In this document: positions 8,844 to 17,199 of the stretch, piece by piece
How the letters are laid out: every line of letters begins with the position of its first letter
How positions within the stretch are numbered: position 1 is the stretch's first letter
Assembly: GCA_016786705.1 (NCBI GenBank)
Contig: JAEUVV010000007.1
Span: 186,001-250,000, forward strand
Length of the DNA stretch: 64,000 bases
Source of the DNA: Taibaiella sp.
Lineage (GTDB): Bacteria; Bacteroidota; Bacteroidia; Chitinophagales; Chitinophagaceae
Direction of reading: 5' to 3'
Position numbers and translations under genes: made by a program
Notes under the pieces: model-generated
The model's database searches: none
Told to the model about the DNA's origin: nothing
The model's input: the letters and a program-made list of their open reading frames with translations, nothing else

Positions 8844-9848
8844 ATGCCACAAAAGGAGACACATGCAGCAGAAGATAGTAATGACTTAAAGCCGGGATCC
8901 GGCATTTTAAACAAAGCTTTCCTGTCAGATGTTTTGGAAGGATTGCATCATCCGCAGAAAACACTACCCTCTAAATACTTTTATGATGATAAGGGAAGTG
9001 AACTGTTCCGCAGTATCATGGCCCTGCCAGAGTATTATCTTACCCGGGCAGAAATGGATATATTCCGGAATAAAACCACTGAACTGATTGCTACCCTTTC
9101 ACTCGACAAGTCAAAAGATTATAACCTGGTAGAACTTGGGCCCGGCGATGGTACGAAAACGGAGCATTTATTGAAAGAGCTTTTAGCGCAAGGTTACACT
9201 TATGATTACTTACCCATTGACATCTCACAGCATGCACTGAACGGCCTGGTAAACATGCTGGCAGAAACGGTTCCAGCATTAACCGTAAAACCGCTGCAAG
9301 GCGATTACTTTATCAAACTCGGCACGATCCGTTCAGATCAACGCCCGAAAGTGGTACTGGTACTGGGTTCTAACATCGGCAACCTCTCCGATCAGGAAGC
9401 AGCAGCATTCATTGATCAATTAAGCGCCAACCTGAATCCCGGAGATAAAATATTGCTTGGCGTAGATCTGGTTAAACCCCAGGCAATAGTATTACCGGCT
9501 TACAGTGATGCCCAGGGCGTTACCGCGGCTTTCAACCTGAATCTGCTGGACCGTATTAATAGGGAATTGGGTGGCAATTTTGATCGCTCACAATTTGAAC
9601 ACCTGGCGACTTATGAAGAATCAGAAGGTGTTGCCCGGAGTTACCTGGTGAGCAAAACGGAACAAACCGTTACGATCTATGGCCAGGCTTTCCATTTTGA
9701 TGCGGGAGAAAGTATTCATATGGAAATTTCGCGTAAATACAATGATACTGTAATTAATGAGATCCTTTCCAATACAGGCATTCACATACAGTCCCGGATT
9801 ATGGACAGCCGGCAATTTTTTGCGGATTACGTATTGGTACGGTCCTGA
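8844..9848 (+). CDS. egtD: L-histidine N-alpha-methyltransferase (EgtD)
   Basis: A 334-residue SAM-dependent enzyme that trimethylates histidine to hercynine, the first step of ergothioneine synthesis. The family hallmark SKYFYDDKGSELF (43-55) followed by LPEYYLTRAEM (61-71) is present, then the SAM-binding loop VELGPGDGTKTEHLL (96-110) and LGSNIGNLS. Length is typical. It follows egtB on the same strand. The stop lies 2 bp from the stop of the convergent TfoX-like gene. Confidence 0.92.
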   Translation: MPQKETHAAEDSNDLKPGSGILNKAFLSDVLEGLHHPQKTLPSKYFYDDKGSELFRSIMALPEYYLTRAEMDIFRNKTTELIATLSLDKSKDYNLVELGPGDGTKTEHLLKELLAQGYTYDYLPIDISQHALNGLVNMLAETVPALTVKPLQGDYFIKLGTIRSDQRPKVVLVLGSNIGNLSDQEAAAFIDQLSANLNPGDKILLGVDLVKPQAIVLPAYSDAQGVTAAFNLNLLDRINRELGGNFDRSQFEHLATYEESEGVARSYLVSKTEQTVTIYGQAFHFDAGESIHMEISRKYNDTVINEILSNTGIHIQSRIMDSRQFFADYVLVRS

Positions 9849-9850
9849 CC

Positions 9851-10192
9851 TCATTGGCTCTGCACTGTAATGCCGCTATTAAATTCCAGGCAAAGATTAA
9901 GCCAGAAAGCAAGATCTTTTTCCTTTTTTATGCTTTCAGGAGCCAGGTAACAATAACCTTTATATACTTTACCTTTCATAATCATCGGGAAAAAACCTGC
10001 CTTTTGTGATAAGGTTTCCCATAATGCCGGATCAAAACGACACATCAGGTTTTGCCCGCTCACATTCATGCACATTTTACCGTTTACCATAAACCCGATC
10101 CCGCCAAACATCTTTTTCTCCTCAACTTTAAGTCCGGGAACTTTTCCGAGGTATGCACTTATCCTATCCGCAAGTATAGTATCGTAAGCCAT
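9851..10192 (-). CDS. TfoX/Sxy N-terminal-domain protein
   Basis: A 113-residue single-domain protein. It begins with AYDTILADRISAYLG and has the family core KKMFGGIGFMVNGKMCMNV, then a WxxLSQKAGFFPM segment, matching the TfoX N-terminal domain. In gamma-proteobacteria TfoX/Sxy activates competence genes with CRP; the stand-alone Bacteroidota versions have no proven role and lack the C-terminal DNA-binding half. It converges on egtD. A TATATTTG -7 box lies upstream at 10225-10232 on this strand. Confidence 0.8.
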   Translation of the reverse strand: MAYDTILADRISAYLGKVPGLKVEEKKMFGGIGFMVNGKMCMNVSGQNLMCRFDPALWETLSQKAGFFPMIMKGKVYKGYCYLAPESIKKEKDLAFWLNLCLEFNSGITVQSQ

Positions 10193-10224
10193 TATTTTTT
10201 AAGATTATTGTTGCAGCCAATACT

Positions 10225-10232
10225 CAAATATA
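10225..10232 (-). promoter_or_regulatory. -7 box of the TfoX-like gene
   Basis: TATATTTG on the minus strand, 33 bp before the ATG. No convincing -33 TTG at consensus spacing. Confidence 0.45.
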
Positions 10233-10334
10233 CAAAAACGCCCTTACCTGTTTTATTTTTCCGGAGTCTTCTTTTTTCTATTAAAAAATATTACATTTAA
10301 ACTCCCTATTGTTTTAGTAATAAAAATATACGTC

Positions 10335-12440
10335 ATGAAGAAGATAATGTATATCCTTTATACCTTTCTTGTCTATATCTTTCTGGCCGTCATTCCTGTA
10401 CGTTTACCGGCACAGGGGACAAACAACAACTGGCATTTCGGTAATTTCAACCAGATCAGTTTTAATACCGGGCTACCTGTTTTCAATACCAATTCATCTA
10501 TTACTACTTTCGAGAGTTCAGCTGCCGTGAGTGATGAGAGCGGTAATTTGCTCTTTTATACTATGGGCGCACGCATCTGGGACCGGTATGGCACAGAAAT
10601 GCCTAACGCCAACGGGCTCCTGGGCAATGGCCCTTTTAGCGGTGGCCAACCGGCAGGTTCCGGAAGAAGCAACGTACATATTGTGCCTCATCCCGGCAAT
10701 AGAGATCAGTATTTTGTCTTTTCTGCCGAACCTGTTGAAACACCGGGAGGCAAAGTCTACTACCATTTGGTAGACATGAGCCTTAATGGCGGACGGGGTG
10801 ATGTGGTACCGGGTATGAAAAATATAGAGATCGTTGCGGCGCATGGCCGGGAGGCTTATACCGTAACGCGGGGAAGCTGCGGCACTTATTGGTTCATCGG
10901 CGCTATGAGCACGGAGCCGGCCTCCTATTACGCGTTTAAGATTGATGCCAACGGGGTAGATCATAACCCTGTTGTTACCTTTGTACCGCTACCTGAAATC
11001 GAAACAATAGGCCAGACAGAAATCAGCAGAAATGGCATAGCAATTTCCGCGGGTAGCAATTATATCATGACGGCCGAGTTCAGCAAACAATCCGGCACCT
11101 TCAGCCATTTCCGGCTATTTCCTAATGGCCATTCCGGGCAGTACCTGGAGCTCTCTCCTGATCACAACCATGTTTACATCATCAATTATAATAAAATCCG
11201 GCAATATGACCTGGATGCCTACCCTGATATACCCGCGATCGCGGCAACAGGCTTTAACCTGTCCCCCTGGCCTTCCCCACTGACGGTAAATTATGAAGAT
11301 CTGAGGCAAGGGCCGGATGGTAATATTTATGCGGTCCGTTTAAATTTCGCCAACCAGTTTCTGGAATCCTACGCAATTGACAGGATCAGTAATCCCAATG
11401 GCGGTAATATGGCCTGGCTCAGCCAGAATTCAATAGCCATAACACAAAACGCCCGGTTTATTACCTTCGGGTCCGGCGTGCTTCGCCGGCAGGTCATCGA
11501 TACAGTAATTCATGCCGGGTTTCGTACAGATACTACGCTCTGCCATAAAACGGCGTCCGTTACCCTCTACAGCCCTTATCCAAACAATTACAATTACTAC
11601 TGGAGTAATGGCAGCCAAGCCGCCCAGCTGGAAGCCACGCAGGAAGGTATTTATTGGGTTATCTCCAAATCAAATACAGACTGTACCTGGCATATTGATT
11701 CTTTTAACGTAAAAAAACAGGAAGCGCCGCATTTAAATATGGGCAACGATACAAGCATCTGTAAAGGTGGCAGCATTACGGTCGACCTCAATCAACCAGG
11801 GATTGAGCAGTACCTATGGAGCGATGGTTATACAGGGGCTAAAAGAACCATTACCGAAGATGGAGTTTACCAGGTTACTTTACGGGCAGGCGCTTGTAAC
11901 TATGCAGATACGCTATCGGTAAAGGTCATTGATCCGTATTTTCGCATCGTACCGGATGATACAGTTTTGTGCAAGGGTGACCTCCTGGTGCTCAGGACAG
12001 AAAGCAATATGGACAACCAGGTCCAGTGGAATAATGGCCTTAGCGGGCCGGCTCTGGAAATAAGTGTACCGGGTACTTACAGCGCTACTGCCGAAAACAA
12101 ATGCGGGCAATTCCAGGATGCCGTTAACATCGCCCCGGTAAACTGTCATTGTAAACCCGAAATCCCTACCGCTTTTACACCTAACGGCGATGGCAAAAAC
12201 GATCTGTTCCTGCCTTTATTAAGGCCCGATTGTGCACTGAACACTTTTGAATTCACCATTTATAACCGTTACGGGAATATCATATTTTTCTCCGGCACAC
12301 CCGGAAAAGGCTGGAACGGCACTTACCCTAACCAGGCATTAGCAGAAAACGGGGTTTATACTTATATGCTTAAATTGAGCAACAGCTTTGGCAACAATCC
12401 TGCTGAAATTTATAAAGGCCAGGTCACATTGATCCGCTAG
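10335..12440 (+). CDS. Secreted protein with T9SS type B (CHU_C) sorting domain
   Basis: A 701-residue exported protein. A signal peptide (to about residue 26, ending RLPAQ) leads into a large beta-rich region that begins NNWHFGNFNQISFNTG and contains SSAAVSDESGNLLFYT, a start seen in many Bacteroidota gliding-associated proteins. Cysteine-containing Ig-like repeats follow (TTLCHKTASVTL, DTSICKGGSITV, DTVLCKGDLLVL). The last 90 residues are the gliding-motility C-terminal domain: IPTAFTPNGDGKNDLFLP, then FTIYNRYGNIIF and WNGTYPNQALAENGVYTYML. This domain directs passage through the type IX secretion system and surface attachment. The ligand or substrate is unknown. It is a single-gene unit converging on the metal locus. 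Confidence 0.85.
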   Translation: MKKIMYILYTFLVYIFLAVIPVRLPAQGTNNNWHFGNFNQISFNTGLPVFNTNSSITTFESSAAVSDESGNLLFYTMGARIWDRYGTEMPNANGLLGNGPFSGGQPAGSGRSNVHIVPHPGNRDQYFVFSAEPVETPGGKVYYHLVDMSLNGGRGDVVPGMKNIEIVAAHGREAYTVTRGSCGTYWFIGAMSTEPASYYAFKIDANGVDHNPVVTFVPLPEIETIGQTEISRNGIAISAGSNYIMTAEFSKQSGTFSHFRLFPNGHSGQYLELSPDHNHVYIINYNKIRQYDLDAYPDIPAIAATGFNLSPWPSPLTVNYEDLRQGPDGNIYAVRLNFANQFLESYAIDRISNPNGGNMAWLSQNSIAITQNARFITFGSGVLRRQVIDTVIHAGFRTDTTLCHKTASVTLYSPYPNNYNYYWSNGSQAAQLEATQEGIYWVISKSNTDCTWHIDSFNVKKQEAPHLNMGNDTSICKGGSITVDLNQPGIEQYLWSDGYTGAKRTITEDGVYQVTLRAGACNYADTLSVKVIDPYFRIVPDDTVLCKGDLLVLRTESNMDNQVQWNNGLSGPALEISVPGTYSATAENKCGQFQDAVNIAPVNCHCKPEIPTAFTPNGDGKNDLFLPLLRPDCALNTFEFTIYNRYGNIIFFSGTPGKGWNGTYPNQALAENGVYTYMLKLSNSFGNNPAEIYKGQVTLIR

Positions 12441-12502
12441 AATGGTGCCGGGCGTAACTACTAATGAGTTTAAATTATTTAAACAAATTGTTAACAGAAA
12501 AA

Positions 12503-12534
12503 TTTGACTATCAATAAAATATAACCTATATTTG
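12503..12534 (+). promoter_or_regulatory. Consensus promoter in a convergent, gene-free spacer
   Basis: TTTG (12503-12506), 20 bp, then TATATTTG (12527-12534), matching the Bacteroidota -33/-7 consensus. It points rightwards into a spacer between two convergent genes where no ORF follows, so a non-coding transcript is the simplest explanation. Confidence 0.6.
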
Positions 12535-12540
12535 ATCTGT

Positions 12541-12612
12541 CAAAAGAAATTTTCCTCCACACAATCCCATTTGATAGTTATATCATCTGGCACTGTGGAG
12601 GAAAAACTATTT
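12541..12612 (+). ncRNA. Candidate small RNA with a long stem-loop
   Basis: Starting about 7 nt after the -7 box, TTTTCCTCCACA (12550-12561) pairs perfectly with TGTGGAGGAAAA (12594-12605). Inside the 32-nt loop a second stem, TGATA-GTTA-TATCA (12572-12585), is possible. The right arm contains GGAGG and the left arm CCTCC, but no start codon follows within reach, so an SD-masking switch is unlikely. No U-tract follows; the 3' end is unclear and could extend to the hairpin at 12694-12733. No known RNA family is recognised. Confidence 0.35.
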
Positions 12613-12693
12613 TAAAGGCTATATATAATTTCAATTTTCCCGGGATTTTTGAATAAAATATCTGTTTTCCCGGCATTAAGTGTTTCAAAACAA

Positions 12694-12733
12694 ATGTTGT
12701 GATGAGGAATTTAAAAATTCCTCATCACAACAT
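12694..12733 (-). terminator. Perfect 19-bp hairpin terminator of the TonB receptor gene
   Basis: The minus-strand transcript leaving the receptor gene meets a stem of 19 perfectly complementary bases (ATGTTGTGATGAGGAATTT and its complement) followed by TTTGTTTTG, about 20 bp after the stop. The stem is unusually long. It may also block or cap rightward transcription from 12503-12534. Confidence 0.75.
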
Positions 12734-12751
12734 GACAAAACAAATATCAGA

Positions 12752-15073
12752 TTACTGGCCTTTAGCCCCTATATTCAATTTGAAGCCTGCGTAAATATTA
12801 CGGCCCATTCCTGATCCCCAAACTAAAGAAGCATCAAAGTTTTGACCGTAAGGATTCGATGCGCCCATAATAAGCGGATGCTGCATTTCGTTCAAAATAT
12901 TCTCCACCCCGACATATACGTTCAGGAAACCATCTTTGAATACCTTATTGATCTGTGCGTTCATCATCCAATAAGCCGGCGTATTTCCCGAAGCAACAAG
13001 CGCATTATGATGCTCATTAAAATGCTGTGGTAAACGTTTAGCCCCGATCCATTGCACCGTATAGTCAACCTTCCATTGGTTCCTGGTACTGTAGGCCAGG
13101 TTAGCGAAAGCCCGATGGGAAGCTACTAGTGGCTTTTCCAGCAAACCCGCCTGGTAATCAGTTTTTACATCATAAAAACGATAAGCAAGCCTGAGATCAA
13201 AGAAACGGATCGGTTCATAATCCAGTTGTACCTGGAAGCTATGCGAATAGGACTTCCCGTCCAGGTTATAAAAATTGACGCTATTGTAGTTTTCTATATC
13301 CGTTACGACCTGGTTGGTAAAATTAGTAAAATAGTAATCTACACCAAAGGTCCCGTCCCGGTAATTCAACATGAATTTCTTAGTTAGGTTCAGCCCCATA
13401 TTCCAGGCCACCTCCGGCTTAAACGGATAGGCATCACCCGCGGCCAATGCTGTAGCGACATCTGTATTATTAAAATAAAAAGTCCTGCCACTTGCCATCA
13501 GCCCCATATTTTCAGCGAACATATTGGCCGTTCTCTGTGCCCTACCTACAGACGCGCGAATCGCGGTCTGCTCATTAGGGGCATAGCGCAGGTGTAAACG
13601 TGGCGTTACAAAGGCTCCGAAGACGCTGTTATAATCTCCTCGCAGGCCCGCCACCACATTAATTTTATCCATCCATTTATAAGAATACTCAACAAAGGCA
13701 CCCGGAACGACCTCGGTACGGGCTATCGGGTTGTTCATAAACCGCTCTTCGTACTGATCCATTAAAGCGCTTGCACCGAATTTGATCACATTATTCGTGT
13801 TCGAAATAATGGTCTGGTAAATATAATTGGCATAAAAGCTGGTTTGCTTGCCCGTATAGTCCCGGCGTCCATATTGGTTTTCCTGTTCATGAAAGATACC
13901 GGATAACTGCAAGCCCATACTTTTATAAGGCTTCGCGGCATATACTTTACCTATCTTGGCCCAGGTTTCCAGCCGGTTCACCTTATTCTGGTAGCCCCAT
14001 GGATTGTTGCCCGCCTGCTCGGTTCCTTTTTTATAACCGGTCTGGCCACCGGCAGTATTTAAAACGATCGCCTTAAATCCGCCCTGGATCTCCAGGCCTT
14101 TATCACCAAAATAAAACCAGCGGTTAGCGCCTACAAAATTGGTCCCCATCGGGTTATCCAGGAACCCGTCATTATTCATATCCACTTTCATCCAGTCGCT
14201 GCGGCCATGCAGCAAAACGCTCGTTGAAAGGTGTCTATTGAAATTATGATTCAGGATCAGGTTACCCTCCGACCTGCCCTGGGAACTTTGGTAACCGTTC
14301 ACTACAAGCCGCGGTGTTTTTGCTTCAAAAGGCTTCAGCCACTCCACATTGATCTGTCCTGCGGTACCTTCAAAGCCATTCACTACGCTACCCGCACCTT
14401 TGCTCAATTGCATACTTTCCACGAAGGTACCCGGCGTAAAGGTAAGGCCGGTAATTGCCGCCAGGCCCCTGATATCCGGGATATTCTCCCGGGTAAAGGA
14501 TGTATAGGCGCCGGCAAGACCCAGCATCTGGATTTGCTTGTATCCGCTTACCGCGTCGGTAAAGCCTACATCAACTGATGGAGTGGTTTCAAAACTTTCA
14601 CTCAGGTTACAGCAAGCCGCTTTCATCAGCTCGCCAGCCCCAATTCTTTCCACTTTTAAGGCTCCCGAGGTGCTGATGCTGGTCGTTTGCTTACGCCCGA
14701 TCACCTGTACCGACTTTAGCTCATCGGCACTTAAACGGTCTTCTTTTAAGCTGATTGCGATCCCTTCAAGTTTTGTACCAAGCTTGACATCCTGACTGGC
14801 ATAGCCACTATAAGTGACTTCCAGGAGGTTTACGGTATCTGCCACATCAATTGTGAAAAAACCGTTGATATCGGAAACCTGGTTAAACTGTTTATCTTTT
14901 GACTGGATAAATACGCCGATCAACGGCTCTTTGGTTTTTGCGTCAACAATGACACCGCTTACTTTTTTTGTCGCTACACTTTGCTCCTGCCCTGTTTCCT
15001 GCGCAGAAACAGTATAGGCCGGAGTTAATAAGGCGGACAGTAAGCTTATTTTAAAAATATGTTGCAAGAGCAA
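12752..15073 (-). CDS. TonB-dependent receptor, probable copper/metal importer
   Basis: A roughly 773-residue outer-membrane receptor. After a signal peptide (ending TVSAQ) come a carboxypeptidase-regulatory-like domain (VSGVIVDAKTKEPLIGVFI), a plug with LKVERIGAGELMKAACCNLSE, and a 22-strand barrel; the last residues form a barrel-end strand (NIYAGFKLNIGAKGQ). Upstream, and overlapping if the longest start is used, is a secreted HMA protein; before that lies a cysteine-rich protein. This context and the vicinal cysteines in the plug point to copper or a similar soft metal. No ATG exists: TTG at 15073 gives a normal signal peptide, TTG at 15109 gives 785 residues. Substrate is an inference. 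Confidence 0.82.
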   Translation of the reverse strand: MLLQHIFKISLLSALLTPAYTVSAQETGQEQSVATKKVSGVIVDAKTKEPLIGVFIQSKDKQFNQVSDINGFFTIDVADTVNLLEVTYSGYASQDVKLGTKLEGIAISLKEDRLSADELKSVQVIGRKQTTSISTSGALKVERIGAGELMKAACCNLSESFETTPSVDVGFTDAVSGYKQIQMLGLAGAYTSFTRENIPDIRGLAAITGLTFTPGTFVESMQLSKGAGSVVNGFEGTAGQINVEWLKPFEAKTPRLVVNGYQSSQGRSEGNLILNHNFNRHLSTSVLLHGRSDWMKVDMNNDGFLDNPMGTNFVGANRWFYFGDKGLEIQGGFKAIVLNTAGGQTGYKKGTEQAGNNPWGYQNKVNRLETWAKIGKVYAAKPYKSMGLQLSGIFHEQENQYGRRDYTGKQTSFYANYIYQTIISNTNNVIKFGASALMDQYEERFMNNPIARTEVVPGAFVEYSYKWMDKINVVAGLRGDYNSVFGAFVTPRLHLRYAPNEQTAIRASVGRAQRTANMFAENMGLMASGRTFYFNNTDVATALAAGDAYPFKPEVAWNMGLNLTKKFMLNYRDGTFGVDYYFTNFTNQVVTDIENYNSVNFYNLDGKSYSHSFQVQLDYEPIRFFDLRLAYRFYDVKTDYQAGLLEKPLVASHRAFANLAYSTRNQWKVDYTVQWIGAKRLPQHFNEHHNALVASGNTPAYWMMNAQINKVFKDGFLNVYVGVENILNEMQHPLIMGASNPYGQNFDASLVWGSGMGRNIYAGFKLNIGAKGQ

Positions 15074-15075
15074 GA

Positions 15076-15432
15076 CTAGTGTGCACCAACTTCCCCGTAA
15101 GCGCAGCAATCAGGAAGCTTTTTATAATCCTTTTCAGAAGCTTTGGTAGCACCGGCATTATGGCCGGCCTTGGCGACACTTTGTTCTATTTTAGTAAGTG
15201 TCGTCTTTTTCCCGTTGTACACAACTTTCAGTTCTTTGGTTGATTTATCCCATTCCGCACGTTTTACACCTGGGATGTAAGCAGCGTTTTCAATACGCTT
15301 TTTACACATCCCGCAATTGCCGTCAACCTGGATAGTTTTAGATTCGGTACTTGTTTTTTTATTTTCCTGGGCATTAAGAGAAGCGGTACCCAGCGCGCAT
15401 GTAGCCAGAGCGGCCAATATGATATTTTTCAT
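15076..15432 (-). CDS. Secreted heavy-metal-associated (HMA) domain protein
   Basis: A 118-residue exported protein with a signal peptide (ATCALGTASLNAQ) and a ferredoxin-like HMA fold. The metal-binding loop is GNCGMCKKRIE (Cys40, Cys43), the GxCxxC form of copper chaperones and of the N-domains of copper ATPases; GVKRAEWDKSTKELKVVY follows as expected. Unlike cytosolic chaperones it is exported and has an extra C-terminal vicinal pair, PDCCAYGE (Cys109-110). Its stop lies next to or within the start of the receptor gene, so the two are translationally coupled. Likely role: periplasmic metal carrier serving the receptor. Confidence 0.85.
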   Translation of the reverse strand: MKNIILAALATCALGTASLNAQENKKTSTESKTIQVDGNCGMCKKRIENAAYIPGVKRAEWDKSTKELKVVYNGKKTTLTKIEQSVAKAGHNAGATKASEKDYKKLPDCCAYGEVGAH

Positions 15433-15488
15433 TGTTTAAAGTATTTAAATGTATTCAATAAATTCCAAGCGGTAATTATCTGAATCCA

Positions 15489-15914
15489 TTAACCATAATA
15501 CGTCAAACGCTGAAACAATTTATAAAGTGGAATTCCCTGCCAGTTGCCGTCCGGCGGTGCGTTAGCCGGATAGGCCGTAAAGGCGAAATCAGCTGTTAGC
15601 GGCTGCTCAAAAACCGGTGTTATCGCCGTTACAGGCAATAAGCCGGGCTGCAATACCTGTAGCTGCAGAACATTACTACCGGAAGACTGGTCGACCTTTA
15701 TCTTAAGCGCCACATCTTTCTGGCTGCAACAGGATTTTTTAACCGATTGTTCCTTATCCTGCATTTTGTTTACAGGGCAGCAGCAGGAACTTTCTTCAAC
15801 TTTATTAACGCTGAAAGATTTAAAATCATTCCCACAAAAATGCAACTGCACTACCGATCCGGAAACGGACAGGCTGTACATGAACAGCATAAATATGGCA
15901 ATCATTTTTTTCAT
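15489..15914 (-). CDS. Cysteine-rich HYC_CC_PP-type secreted protein
   Basis: A 141-residue protein with an N-terminal hydrophobic segment (IAIFMLFMYSLSVSGSVV). It then has HFCGND (His25-Cys27), a CCC cluster (44-46), a CC pair (62-63) and a PP motif (NAPPDGNW), the order that defines the HYC_CC_PP family of Bacteroidota. Function is not established; the conserved His and Cys residues and position next to an HMA protein and a TonB receptor suggest metal binding in the periplasm. The ATG at 15914 is used because the longer frame runs through the promoter. Confidence 0.75.
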   Translation of the reverse strand: MKKMIAIFMLFMYSLSVSGSVVQLHFCGNDFKSFSVNKVEESSCCCPVNKMQDKEQSVKKSCCSQKDVALKIKVDQSSGSNVLQLQVLQPGLLPVTAITPVFEQPLTADFAFTAYPANAPPDGNWQGIPLYKLFQRLTYYG

Positions 15915-15923
15915 AATACCCCA

Positions 15924-15953
15924 CAAAGATAAAAAGTTTTTTGGCGCTACAAA
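15924..15953 (-). promoter_or_regulatory. Promoter of the HYC_CC_PP / HMA / TonB locus
   Basis: On the minus strand TTTG, 18 bp, then TATCTTTG (complement at 15924-15931), 10 bp before the ATG. It fits the Bacteroidota consensus and probably drives the metal locus. No separate promoter is obvious in the 56 bp before the HMA gene. Confidence 0.6.
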
Positions 15954-16031
15954 CACCTGTGCCGGTACTTGCTTCAATTTTACAAATCTTTTCAGAAATT
16001 CTGTAAACGCCCTACAAACGCTAATATATCT

Positions 16032-16039
16032 TATTTTTG
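16032..16039 (+). promoter_or_regulatory. -7 box of rluD-like gene
   Basis: TATTTTTG, 20 bp before the chosen ATG. Its position is why the long upstream extension of the frame is rejected. Confidence 0.5.
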
Positions 16040-16059
16040 CAACTCAAAAACAAATTATT

Positions 16060-17133
16060 ATGCATAGGGAAGAATGGGAAGACGAGGAATTGGATGAACT
16101 GGAAGACAGTACAGATGGGGAAGCGGAGCTGGAAGAGCGTGCCCGTTTCACCGTAGATAAAGGGCAAAGCCCGGAGCGCATGGACAAATACATCATGGCG
16201 CATGTAGAAGGCATTACCCGGAATAAAGTACAGCAAGCCATCGACGACCAGATGATACTGGTAGACGGCAAACCGACCAAGGCAAATGTAAAAGTGAAGC
16301 CGGGCATGGAGATCGTCTATTTTGAAACCAGGCACCCGGACCGTTCAGAGATCATCCCGGAACAGATGAACTTAGAGATCGTTTACGAGGACGAACAGGT
16401 ATTGGTGATCAATAAACCTGCCGGTATGGTCGTACATCCCGGCTGTGGCAACTATCACGGCACCCTCGTCAATGGCGTAGCCTGGCACCTGAACCCCGAA
16501 CATGACAAAACACAGATCATCGACCTGCCCAGGATCGGGCTGGTACACCGGATTGACAAAGACACAAGCGGCCTGGTGTTATTAGGAAAAACCCAGGAAG
16601 CGATCGAATTTCTATCGGCCCAGTTCCGGAAGCATACTATCCACAGGAGGTATATCGCCCTGGCCTGGGGACACTTTGAGGAACCGGAGGGCACTATTAC
16701 TGCCCATATAGGAAGGAACCAGCGGTTCCGTAAAAAAATGGACGCGTTCCCGGATGGAGATCACGGAAAACACGCAGTTACACATTATAAAGTATTGGAA
16801 CAGTTTCATTATGTATCCCTGCTGGAGTACCGCCTGGAAACCGGCCGTACCCACCAGATACGGGTGCACAGCAAGCTGATCGGCCATCCCTTGTTCAATG
16901 ACGCGACCTATGGTGGTGACCGGGTTGTAAAAGGAACAATCTATACCAAATACAAGCAGTTCGTAGAGAACTGTTTTAAAATGCTGCCGCGGCAGGCGCT
17001 GCATGCCCGAGAGCTGGGCTTTATCCATCCCACTACAGGAGAAGAGATGCGTTTCGAAGCGCCTATTCCTGCAGATATGCAATCGGTGATCGAAAAGTGG
17101 AGCAAGTATATTGTCAAAGGCAACGACGAATAG
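16060..17133 (+). CDS. RluA/RluD-family 23S rRNA pseudouridine synthase
   Basis: A 357-residue enzyme that isomerises uridines in rRNA. An acidic N-terminal tail (EEWEDEELDELEDS) precedes an S4 RNA-binding domain (SPERMDKYIMAHVEGITRNKV) and the catalytic domain. The latter has the RluA signature LVHRIDKDTSGLVLLGKT with the catalytic aspartate, and TGRTHQIRVHSKLIGHPLFND. Length and domain order match RluD, which modifies helix 69 in E. coli; the exact target here is inferred. The frame is open from 15766, but the ATG at 16060 sits just after a -7 box and begins the conserved part. Confidence 0.88.
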   Translation: MHREEWEDEELDELEDSTDGEAELEERARFTVDKGQSPERMDKYIMAHVEGITRNKVQQAIDDQMILVDGKPTKANVKVKPGMEIVYFETRHPDRSEIIPEQMNLEIVYEDEQVLVINKPAGMVVHPGCGNYHGTLVNGVAWHLNPEHDKTQIIDLPRIGLVHRIDKDTSGLVLLGKTQEAIEFLSAQFRKHTIHRRYIALAWGHFEEPEGTITAHIGRNQRFRKKMDAFPDGDHGKHAVTHYKVLEQFHYVSLLEYRLETGRTHQIRVHSKLIGHPLFNDATYGGDRVVKGTIYTKYKQFVENCFKMLPRQALHARELGFIHPTTGEEMRFEAPIPADMQSVIEKWSKYIVKGNDE

Positions 17134-17172
17134 TTGCCGGCACTTTAAAGTGCTTAAAGTAAGTAAGTTCAA

Positions 17173-17199
17173 TCCCGGCGAGGTAATTGCTCGCCGGGA
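17173..17199 (+). other. Stable GC-rich hairpin between rluD and the next gene
   Basis: TCCCGGCGAG pairs with CTCGCCGGGA around GTAATTG. There is no T-tract, so it is not a standard terminator. A 14-bp palindrome, GCACTTTAAAGTGC, lies just before it at 17140-17153. Confidence 0.5.

Noticed and set aside
12550..12605. Reading the hairpin as a Shine-Dalgarno-masking riboswitch
   Set aside because: GGAGG is masked by CCTCC, but no start codon lies within 15 bases downstream on either strand.
12550..12605. Reading the same inverted repeat as a MITE or insertion end
   Set aside because: No target-site duplication and the arms are only 32 bp apart.
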